Source: an uncultured Eubacteriales bacterium (GTDB lineage: Bacteria; Bacillota; Clostridia; Peptostreptococcales; Anaerovoracaceae). From it: a stretch of DNA of 12,885 bases. The notes beneath the pieces were generated by a model. The model was given only the letters and a program-made list of their open reading frames with translations, had not been told where the DNA came from and did not search any database. The DNA is taken from positions 1 to 12,885 of the forward strand of contig URGK01000076.1 of the NCBI GenBank assembly GCA_900547295.1, in the 5' to 3' direction. Position 1 is the stretch's first letter. Every line of letters starts with the position of its first letter. The position numbers were made by a program, and so were the translations under genes. Positions 6,960 to 12,885 of the stretch are shown here, piece after piece.

Positions 6960-7000
6960 GTGAAAATAGGAATTTTAATTCCGTAATTTTCACTTTTTTT
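6960..7000 (+). terminator. Second terminator, ahead of rpoN
   Basis: GTGAAAAT (6960-6967) pairs with ATTTTCAC (6986-6993), enclosing a second stem GGAATT-TT-AATTCC (6969-6982); seven T residues follow at 6994-7000. It is separated from the trmL terminator by about 160 bases with no gene, so it either ends a non-coding transcript or insulates rpoN. Confidence 0.75.
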
Positions 7001-7023
7001 ACATACCAACTGTGCCAAAGATA

Positions 7024-7032
7024 TGATATAAT
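7024..7032 (+). promoter_or_regulatory. Extended -10 promoter of rpoN
   Basis: TGATATAAT is a perfect extended -10 element (TGn then TATAAT at 7027-7032). No good -35 is present at 17 bases, which extended -10 promoters tolerate. Transcription would start near 7039, about 43 bases before the ATG at 7082. Confidence 0.6.
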
Positions 7033-7081
7033 GGAGATAATCAGCTTATTCGAACAGTGATTGCAGACCAGAGGTACAGTT

Positions 7082-8428
7082 ATGAAACTTGGATATGATC
7101 TGACAATTAAACAGACACAAAAGCTTGCTCTTACGCCGGAGCTTATACAGGCAATACAGATACTGCAGTTCAGTAATCAGGAACTGGAGAGCTATGTTCA
7201 GGAGCAGCTGCTGATAAACCCTGTAATAGAAACAGCAGGAGAGAAGCCTGCAGAGGAGTTTGAACTTCCCGATCCTGAGCGTGTGACTGATTCCTACAGA
7301 GGGGAATACCGCAGAGAGGAAAAACAGCAGTATCCGTATGAACAGCATGCGGCAAACGATGTCACTTTAGTAGAGCATCTGATGTTTCAGCTTCAATTTG
7401 CGCCGCTTTGCGAGGCGCAGCGAAAGACCGGCAAATATATAATCGAGTCTCTTGACGACAACGGATATCTGACCCAGAGCAGGCAGGAGCTTGTGGCAGG
7501 TCTTGGCTTAGAGCCCGAAGAGATAGAAAAAGTTCTTGAGGTTATTCATACCTTTGATCCTGCGGGAGTCGGAGCGGAGGATTTGAGTGAATGCCTGACA
7601 GTGCAGCTTGCAGCACAGGACAGACTGACAGAGCTCAAACAGAGAGTCATATCGGATTTTCTTGAGGATATGGCATCAAACAGGCTTGCTGTAATAGCCA
7701 GAAAGCTGGGAACAGAAACAGAGCAGATACAGAAAATCGCAGATGAAATCAGAACCCTTGACCCAAAGCCGGGCAGAGCGTTTGCATCGCAGGACGAAAC
7801 CAGATATATAACTCCCGATGTATTCGTCGAAAAGGAAGACGGGGAGTATCACGTTATAATAAATGAGGGAAGCGTGCCGCGCCTTATGGTCAGCTCCTAT
7901 TACAGACAGGTGCTGAGGGAGAGCGCAAACGACAGAAACCTTGCGGAGTATCTCAATGACAGAATAAATACAGCCAACTGGCTTATCAAAAGCATAGAGC
8001 AGAGGAAGCAGACAATATACAATGTGGTGTCGGCGGTAGTCAGGTATCAGAGAGATTTCTTTGAATACGGACCCAAACACATAAAACCTATGACGCTGAA
8101 GCAGATAGCGGAGGAGGTCGGTATACACGAATCGACGGTCAGCAGATCGATCAACGGCAAATATATGCAAAGTCCCAGAGGTGTGTTTGAGATCAGAGAA
8201 TTCTTTACCAGCGGTGTCAGCGCAGGCAGCGGAGAGGGGATGTCCTCTAAGGCAGTCAAAAGCATTATCAGAGATATGGTCGAAAAAGAAAACCCCAAAA
8301 AACCATGCAGCGATCAGTATATGGCTGACCGCATGCAGGAGGACGGGATAAATATTTCAAGAAGAACAGTGGCAAAATACAGAGAAGAAATGGGCATACC
8401 GTCTTCACAGAAACGCAAAAGATATTAA
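7082..8428 (+). CDS. rpoN: RNA polymerase sigma-54 factor
   Basis: A 448-residue sigma-54 (SigL) factor of normal Firmicute length; it binds core RNA polymerase and directs it to -24/-12 promoters that need an AAA+ activator. Region I is at the N-terminus, with LTIKQTQKLALTPELIQAIQ at residues 7-26. A short acidic region II follows, then the core-binding domain (about 70-190) with FDPAGVGAEDLSECL. The DNA-binding part has a helix-turn-helix around LKQIAEEVGIHESTVSRSI. The RpoN box SRRTVAKYRE lies at 426-435. The start is taken as the ATG at 7082, preceded by AGAGG at 7 bases; the TTG at 7061 has no such site and would add residues outside the family consensus. No sigma-54 activator gene is in the window. 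The glycolytic gene gap follows after only 55 bases, with no GC-rich terminator between. Confidence 0.95.
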   Translation: MKLGYDLTIKQTQKLALTPELIQAIQILQFSNQELESYVQEQLLINPVIETAGEKPAEEFELPDPERVTDSYRGEYRREEKQQYPYEQHAANDVTLVEHLMFQLQFAPLCEAQRKTGKYIIESLDDNGYLTQSRQELVAGLGLEPEEIEKVLEVIHTFDPAGVGAEDLSECLTVQLAAQDRLTELKQRVISDFLEDMASNRLAVIARKLGTETEQIQKIADEIRTLDPKPGRAFASQDETRYITPDVFVEKEDGEYHVIINEGSVPRLMVSSYYRQVLRESANDRNLAEYLNDRINTANWLIKSIEQRKQTIYNVVSAVVRYQRDFFEYGPKHIKPMTLKQIAEEVGIHESTVSRSINGKYMQSPRGVFEIREFFTSGVSAGSGEGMSSKAVKSIIRDMVEKENPKKPCSDQYMADRMQEDGINISRRTVAKYREEMGIPSSQKRKRY

Positions 8429-8435
8429 ACGGTTT

Positions 8436-8465
8436 AAAAATTAAAGTTTAAATATATTAATTTTT
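8436..8465. repeat. AT-only inverted repeat between rpoN and gap
   Basis: AAAAATTAA (8436-8444) and TTAATTTTT (8457-8465) are perfect 9-base inverted arms around 12 bases, lying just before the AGGAGG (8467-8472) of gap. The stem is all A-T and would be a poor terminator; it may be an operator, an AT-rich upstream element, or chance. No convincing separate gap promoter was found in this spacer. Confidence 0.3.
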
Positions 8466-8483
8466 TAGGAGGATTAAATTAAA

Positions 8484-9503
8484 ATGGCAATTAAAGTTGG
8501 TATCAGTGGTTTTGGTCGTATTTCAAGAGTTGTAATCCGTATTGCAATGAGTGAACCGGATATAGAGATAGCCGGAATAAATATCCGTAATGCAGATTAC
8601 GATTATCTTGTATATATGCTTAAATATGACTCCACTTTCGGAAGATTTCCGGGAGAGCTTGGAACATACGAAAACGGAATCACAATCAATGGCAGAAAGG
8701 TTCCTGTTTACAGTGAAAGCGATGCGGCAAACATTTCTTGGTCAGAGTGCGGCGCGGAGTATATCATAGAAGGTACGGGAGCATACACAACTACAGAAAA
8801 AGCTATGGTTCACATCGAAAAGGGCGGAGCCAAGAAAGTTATAATTTCAGCGCCTGCAAAGGATGCCGAAACACCTACATTTGTATACGGTGTAAACCAT
8901 ATGGAATACAAGCCTGAATACAACGTTGTATCAAACGCATCATGCACAACAAACTGCCTTGCGCCTCTGTCAAAGGTGCTTGAGGATAACTGGGGAATTG
9001 AAGAGGGACTTATGTCAACAATTCACGCGGCGACAGCAAAGCAGAAGGTTGTAGATGCAAGATCAATGAAAGACTGGAGAACAGGCAGAAGCGTATTCAA
9101 CAACATCATTCCTACAACTACAGGAGCTGCAAAGGCAGTAGCGCTTGTTATCCCGTCACTCAAGGGCAAGATGACAGGTATCGCATACAGAGTTCCTACT
9201 GCAGACGTATCGGTTGTTGACCTTAACGTAAGACTGAAGAAGCCTGCTACATACGCAGAAGTATGCGCCAAGGTTAAGGAAGCCTCAGAAACATATATGA
9301 AAGGCGTTATAGAATACGTTGACGATGAAGTTGTATCAAGCGATTTCATAGGCGACCCCTGCACTTCAATATTTGATGCAAGAGAGGGCTTCCAGCTCAA
9401 CGACAGAATGTTCAAGTTTATATCATTTTATGACAACGAATACGGCTATTCAAGCAAGATCGTTGAACTGATCAAGCATATGGCAAGCGTTGACAACAAA
9501 TAG
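8484..9503 (+). CDS. gap: Glyceraldehyde-3-phosphate dehydrogenase, atypical cofactor site
   Basis: A 339-residue phosphorylating GAPDH, converting glyceraldehyde-3-phosphate to 1,3-bisphosphoglycerate in glycolysis. The catalytic motif ASCTTNC holds Cys154, with the partner His181 and the substrate-site stretch IIPTTTGAAKA (208-218). The C-terminus has YDNEYGYSSK (316-325). The cofactor half is unusual. The glycine loop reads GFGRIS (9-14) with Ser in place of the last Gly. The conserved Asp that follows Asn33 and binds the adenine ribose of NAD is Ile34, followed by Arg35. The segment that normally reads LP or GP is AR (192-193). Such losses are seen in NADP-using enzymes, so cofactor preference is uncertain. 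The AGGAGG lies 11 bases before the start. It is the first of four glycolytic genes. Confidence 0.95.
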   Translation: MAIKVGISGFGRISRVVIRIAMSEPDIEIAGINIRNADYDYLVYMLKYDSTFGRFPGELGTYENGITINGRKVPVYSESDAANISWSECGAEYIIEGTGAYTTTEKAMVHIEKGGAKKVIISAPAKDAETPTFVYGVNHMEYKPEYNVVSNASCTTNCLAPLSKVLEDNWGIEEGLMSTIHAATAKQKVVDARSMKDWRTGRSVFNNIIPTTTGAAKAVALVIPSLKGKMTGIAYRVPTADVSVVDLNVRLKKPATYAEVCAKVKEASETYMKGVIEYVDDEVVSSDFIGDPCTSIFDAREGFQLNDRMFKFISFYDNEYGYSSKIVELIKHMASVDNK

Positions 9504-9516
9504 TGAGGAACACAAA

Positions 9517-10701
9517 ATGAAAAAAACAGTCAGAGATATTGATTTAAAAGGCAAAAAAGTCATAGTAAGATGCGACTTTAATGTGCCTATCAAAGACGGA
9601 AACATAACTGACGATACAAGAATAACAGCAGCAGTCCCTACAATTGAATATCTTTTGGAGCAGGACTGCGCGGTTATACTGATGTCACATATGGGCAGAC
9701 CTAAGGGAGAGCCTAAGATGGAATATACTCTTAAGCCTGTGGCAGACAGACTGGCAGAGGTGCTTGACCGTGAAATCAAATTTGTATCATCACCTGCAGT
9801 AGTTGACGATGCGGTTTCAAAAGCGGCGGCAGACCTGAAAAACGGTCAGATTATGCTTCTTGAAAACGTAAGATTTGTAAAGGGCGAAACAGACAACGAT
9901 CCTGAATTTGCAAAGAAGCTGGCGTCACTTGCAGAAGTATTCGTAAATGATGCTTTCGGTACTGCTCACAGAGCTCACTCCTCGACAGCGGGAATCGCGG
10001 AATTCCTGCCGTCAGTATCGGGATTTCTTATCGAAAAGGAGCTTAAATTCCTCGGAGCCGCAGTCGAAAATCCAAAAAGACCTTTTGCGGCGATTATGGG
10101 TGGAGCCAAGGTTGGCGACAAGCTGCCTGTAATAGAGAACCTGCTTACAAAGGTTGACACCCTTATAATCGGCGGCGGCATGGCCTACACTTTCTTTAAG
10201 GCTATGGGATATGAAATCGGTCAGTCAATACTTGATGAAGCAAATATAGAGCTTGCAAAGGAGCTTATGGCAAAGGCAGAGCAGGCGGGAGTAAAAATGC
10301 TGCTTCCTGTAGACGCAGTATGCGCAGACAGTTTTGCAGATGAGGCCGCATATGACGTATATCCGAGAGAGAATATGCCTGCGGACAGACAGGGTCTTGA
10401 CATAGGACCTGCTTCCGTAGAGCTTTTCAAAGCAGAGCTTTTAAAGGCTCAGACAATCGTATGGAACGGACCTATGGGAGTGTTTGAGATGCCGAATTTC
10501 GCAAAGGGTACCTTTGCTATAGCAAAGATACTTGCAGACTCAGACGCAGTTACGGTAATAGGCGGAGGAGATTCCGCAGCGGCCGTAGAGCAGGCAGGTC
10601 TTGCAGACAAAATGACACATATATCAACAGGCGGCGGAGCATCTTTGGAATTCCTCGAAGGCAAGGTGCTTCCGGGTATAGCGTGCCTTGATGATAAATA
10701 G
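9517..10701 (+). CDS. pgk: Phosphoglycerate kinase
   Basis: A 394-residue, full-length monomeric kinase that takes the phosphate of 1,3-bisphosphoglycerate to make ATP and 3-phosphoglycerate, directly after the GAPDH step. Substrate-side motifs are RCDFNVP at 18-24, SHMGRPKG at 57-64 and the NDAFGTAHRAHSS stretch. Nucleotide-side motifs are GGAKVGDKLPVI, WNGPMGVFE, GGGDSAAAV and STGGGASLEFLEGK. The start is taken as the ATG at 9517, with GAGG 8 bases upstream. An in-frame TTG at 9490 would overlap the end of gap and add nine residues that the family lacks. The gap between the gap stop codon and this start is 13 bases, so the genes are co-transcribed and probably translationally coupled. Confidence 0.96.
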   Translation: MKKTVRDIDLKGKKVIVRCDFNVPIKDGNITDDTRITAAVPTIEYLLEQDCAVILMSHMGRPKGEPKMEYTLKPVADRLAEVLDREIKFVSSPAVVDDAVSKAAADLKNGQIMLLENVRFVKGETDNDPEFAKKLASLAEVFVNDAFGTAHRAHSSTAGIAEFLPSVSGFLIEKELKFLGAAVENPKRPFAAIMGGAKVGDKLPVIENLLTKVDTLIIGGGMAYTFFKAMGYEIGQSILDEANIELAKELMAKAEQAGVKMLLPVDAVCADSFADEAAYDVYPRENMPADRQGLDIGPASVELFKAELLKAQTIVWNGPMGVFEMPNFAKGTFAIAKILADSDAVTVIGGGDSAAAVEQAGLADKMTHISTGGGASLEFLEGKVLPGIACLDDK

Positions 10702-10710
10702 GAGGCTAGT

Positions 10711-11463
10711 ATGAGAAATCCTTTAATAGCAGGCAACTGGAAAATGTATAAGACAACAGAGGAGGCTGTAAGCTTTGCAAAAGAATTCGCAGAGCTTTAC
10801 AAGGCTGATGAAACTGATGTCAGAACAGCAATATGCGCGCCGTTTACACAGCTTTCTGCGCTCAAAACGGCCTTTGCAGGCACTGGCATAATGCTGGGCG
10901 CACAGAACGTTCACTTTGCGGATGAAGGAGCGTATACAGGAGAAATCTCGGTAAAGCAGCTTGAAGAAATAGGCGTTGATTTCTGTATAGTGGGTCATTC
11001 CGAAAGAAGACAGTACTTTGCGGAAACAAACGAAACGGTAAACAAAAAACTGCACAAGCTCTTTGAAACAGACATCACCCCTATAATGTGCGTGGGCGAG
11101 GGTCTTGACGAAAGAGAGGCAGGACAGGAGCAGGCTATAGTAAGAGCCCAGCTGATAGAGGGTCTTGCAGGGCTTGAACCCGAGCAGGTTGCAAAGCTTG
11201 TTATAGCCTATGAGCCGATATGGGCAATAGGCACAGGCAAAACGGCAACACCTGCGCAGGCAGACGAGATGTGCGGCTTTATCAGAGAGGTCATTTCAGA
11301 TGTATATGATGATGATACAGCCTGCGGGGTTGTTATTCAGTACGGCGGCAGCGTCAAGCCTGCCAATGCGGCTGAAATAATGAATATGGCGGAAATCGAC
11401 GGAGCACTTGTAGGCGGAGCAAGCCTTGTGCCTGAGGACTTTATTCAGATTGTTGATTTCTGA
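10711..11463 (+). CDS. tpiA: Triosephosphate isomerase
   Basis: A 250-residue TIM barrel that interconverts dihydroxyacetone phosphate and glyceraldehyde-3-phosphate, normally as a dimer in the cytoplasm. All catalytic elements are present: GNWKMYK with Asn9 and Lys11, VGHSERR with His96, and YEPIWAIGTGKTAT with the general base Glu168 followed by the mobile loop 6. The phosphate-binding QYGGSVKPAN starts at 210, and the GALVGGASL end at 231-239. The ribosome site GGAGG begins on the last base of the pgk stop codon, leaving 9 bases between the genes, so coupling with pgk is very likely. The length is standard and nothing is unusual. Confidence 0.97.
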   Translation: MRNPLIAGNWKMYKTTEEAVSFAKEFAELYKADETDVRTAICAPFTQLSALKTAFAGTGIMLGAQNVHFADEGAYTGEISVKQLEEIGVDFCIVGHSERRQYFAETNETVNKKLHKLFETDITPIMCVGEGLDEREAGQEQAIVRAQLIEGLAGLEPEQVAKLVIAYEPIWAIGTGKTATPAQADEMCGFIREVISDVYDDDTACGVVIQYGGSVKPANAAEIMNMAEIDGALVGGASLVPEDFIQIVDF

Positions 11464-11491
11464 TTAAAAATAATTTTTGGAGGACAGATTA

Positions 11492-12781
11492 ATGGCATTT
11501 ATAGAAGATGTAATTGCAAGAGAGGTTTTAGACAGCAGAGGAAATCCTACAGTAGAGGTTGAGGTATATCTTGAGGACGGCACAATGGGAAGAGCCATAG
11601 TTCCATCGGGAGCTTCAACAGGCGTTCACGAGGCTGTCGAGCTGAGAGATGGCGACAAGTACAGATATCTCGGCAAGGGGACTCTCAAGGCAGTAGAGAA
11701 TGTAAACGATATAATCGCCGATGAGGTAATCGGCTGGGATGTATTCGACCAGACAGGACTTGATAACTTCCTTATCGAGCTTGACGGAACTCCAAACAAG
11801 GGAAAGCTCGGAGCAAATGCAATACTGGGCGTGTCAATGGCGGCTGCAAGAGCTGCGGCAGAGTCCCTCGGACTTCCGCTTTTCCAGTATCTCGGAGGAA
11901 TAAACGGCAAGGTGCTTCCTACACCTATGATGAATATATTAAACGGCGGCTCACACGCAGACAACACTGTTGACATACAGGAATTTATGATAATGCCTGT
12001 AGGAGCGCCTACATTTAGAGAAGCTCTGAGAATGGGCGCAGAGGTATTCCATAACCTCAAGAAAGTATTAAAAGACAAGGGCCTTAATACAGCAGTAGGC
12101 GATGAGGGCGGATTTGCACCGAACCTTTCAACCAACGAGGAAGCTATACAGGTTATTATTGAGGCAATCGAAAAAGCCGGATACAAACCGGGAGATGACG
12201 TGAGAATAGCTCTTGACGTTGCGGCTTCGGAATTCTTTGACATCGAAAAGAATATATACAACCTTACAGGAGAGGGCGTTTCAAGAACAGCAGAGGAAAT
12301 GGTGGCATACTATGAAATGCTCTGTGACAAATATCCTGTAATCTCAATAGAGGACGGACTTGCAGAGGACGACTGGGACGGCTGGAAGCTGCTTACCGAA
12401 AGACTTGGCGGAAGAATCCAGCTTGTTGGAGACGACCTGTTTGTAACAAATACCGCAAGACTTGAAGAGGGCATCAGAAAAGGCGTTGCGAACTCAATAC
12501 TTATCAAGGTAAATCAGATAGGTACGCTTACAGAAACCTTTGATGCCATAGAAATGGCAAAGAAAGCAGGATATACTGCGGTAGTATCACACAGATCGGG
12601 AGAAACCGAAGATACAACCATAGCTGATATAGTAGTAGGGCTTAATGCAGGTCAGATTAAGACGGGTTCACTTTCAAGAACAGACAGAATTGCCAAGTAC
12701 AATCAGCTGCTGAGACTTGAGGAGCTTTTAGGCGACTCGGCGCAGTATGCAGGAAAGAATGCATTTTACAACATTAAATAG
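11492..12781 (+). CDS. eno: Enolase
   Basis: A 429-residue enolase that dehydrates 2-phosphoglycerate to phosphoenolpyruvate; bacterial enolases are also common partners of the RNA degradosome. The residues expected are all present: the substrate loop SGASTG at 39-44, His155, the catalytic pair Glu205 and Lys339, the magnesium ligands Asp242, Glu287 and Asp314, and the SHRSGETEDT signature from 366. The start is the ATG at 11492 with GGAGG (11479-11483) 8 bases upstream; the in-frame TTG at 11477 overlaps that ribosome site and is rejected. It follows tpiA by 28 bases. In many Firmicutes gpmI (phosphoglycerate mutase) lies between these two genes; it is absent here, so the mutase must be encoded elsewhere. 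Confidence 0.97.
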   Translation: MAFIEDVIAREVLDSRGNPTVEVEVYLEDGTMGRAIVPSGASTGVHEAVELRDGDKYRYLGKGTLKAVENVNDIIADEVIGWDVFDQTGLDNFLIELDGTPNKGKLGANAILGVSMAAARAAAESLGLPLFQYLGGINGKVLPTPMMNILNGGSHADNTVDIQEFMIMPVGAPTFREALRMGAEVFHNLKKVLKDKGLNTAVGDEGGFAPNLSTNEEAIQVIIEAIEKAGYKPGDDVRIALDVAASEFFDIEKNIYNLTGEGVSRTAEEMVAYYEMLCDKYPVISIEDGLAEDDWDGWKLLTERLGGRIQLVGDDLFVTNTARLEEGIRKGVANSILIKVNQIGTLTETFDAIEMAKKAGYTAVVSHRSGETEDTTIADIVVGLNAGQIKTGSLSRTDRIAKYNQLLRLEELLGDSAQYAGKNAFYNIK

Positions 12782-12799
12782 GAATTAACCGTTAAGATG

Positions 12800-12832
12800 C
12801 AGCTCTCAGAGATGAGGGCTGTATTATTTATT
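12800..12832 (+). terminator. Probable terminator after eno
   Basis: CAGCTCTC (12800-12807) and GAGGGCTG (12814-12821) form an 8-bp stem with one G-U pair and a 6-base loop. The tail TATTATTTATT is T-rich but interrupted, so the terminator may be leaky. It begins 19 bases after the eno stop codon, at the end of the glycolytic operon. Confidence 0.55.
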
Positions 12833-12877
12833 GTCGCTTTAGCGGAGGTTCCGAGCACAGAGTGCGAGGAACAATAA
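12828..12877. repeat. 50-base palindromic element
   Basis: The element begins TTATTGT and ends ACAATAA, a perfect 7-base terminal inverted repeat. Inside lie CGC-TTTA-GCG (12835-12844) and a hairpin with GTTCC/GGAAC (12848-12872), a symmetric GA/GA internal step, then GCAC-AGA-GTGC. The terminal and inner stems share two bases and would compete. It also shares the string TTGTCGCT with the hairpin chain near 6937. This looks like a small REP-like dispersed repeat or a structured RNA; it may continue past the window edge. Confidence 0.5.
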
Positions 12878-12885
12878 TCCACCGG

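Noticed and set aside
6799..6993. A 64-residue minus-strand reading frame between trmL and rpoN
   Set aside because: It lies wholly in the palindromic block, has no ribosome binding site, and its composition follows the hairpins; it is most likely a by-product of the repeat.
7061..7081. Upstream TTG start for rpoN
   Set aside because: It has no ribosome site of its own, while AGAGG sits 7 bases before the ATG at 7082, where the family's N-terminal consensus begins.
9490..9516. Upstream TTG start for pgk
   Set aside because: It would overlap the end of gap and add nine residues absent from the family; the ATG at 9517 has GAGG at good spacing.
11477..11491. Upstream TTG start for eno
   Set aside because: It overlaps the GGAGG that serves the ATG at 11492, and enolases begin near that ATG.

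Overview
The window looks like the chromosome of a low-to-mid GC anaerobic Firmicute of the class Clostridia, probably a gut butyrate or acetate producer. The grounds are strong GGAGG-type ribosome binding sites, heavy use of AGA and ATA codons, a butyryl-CoA:acetate CoA-transferase-like enzyme, sigma-54 beside the glycolytic genes, and a ferredoxin-type membrane protein paired with a TlpA lipoprotein. Genus and species cannot be fixed from the sequence alone. No phage, plasmid, CRISPR, tRNA or rRNA sequence is visible.

Layout. Positions 1-1605 (+): the 3' part of a membrane protein with CxxxCP motifs and two 4Fe-4S clusters, then a TlpA-like thioredoxin-fold lipoprotein 16 bases later, closed by a hairpin terminator. 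Positions 1658-3001 (-): the CoA-transferase, read toward that terminator. The spacer 3002-3245 serves two divergent genes and carries a good match to a Rex (NADH/NAD+ sensor) operator on the CoA-transferase side. Positions 3246-4586 (+): a CNNM/CorC-type membrane transporter with its own sigma-A promoter. Positions 4655-6145 (-): a two-gene operon of a short homoserine dehydrogenase lacking an ACT domain and a small SEC-C zinc-motif protein. Positions 6285-6755 (+): trmL, ending in a terminator. Positions 6756-7081 hold no gene but a dense chain of hairpins ending in a second terminator, which may be a small RNA or a dispersed palindromic repeat. Positions 7082-12781 (+): rpoN, gap, pgk, tpiA and eno in tight succession. 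The end of the window carries a hairpin and a 50-base palindromic element.

How the genes work together. gap, pgk, tpiA and eno form most of the lower glycolytic (Embden-Meyerhof) operon; gpmI and the usual regulator cggR are missing from it. The GAPDH differs from typical NAD-dependent enzymes at the positions that read the cofactor. The CoA-transferase would act at the fermentative end of the same carbon flow, and the putative Rex site would tie it to the NADH state. The most useful leads are the Rex box, the unusual GAPDH cofactor pocket, and the two structured intergenic elements. Most of the window otherwise consists of ordinary housekeeping genes.
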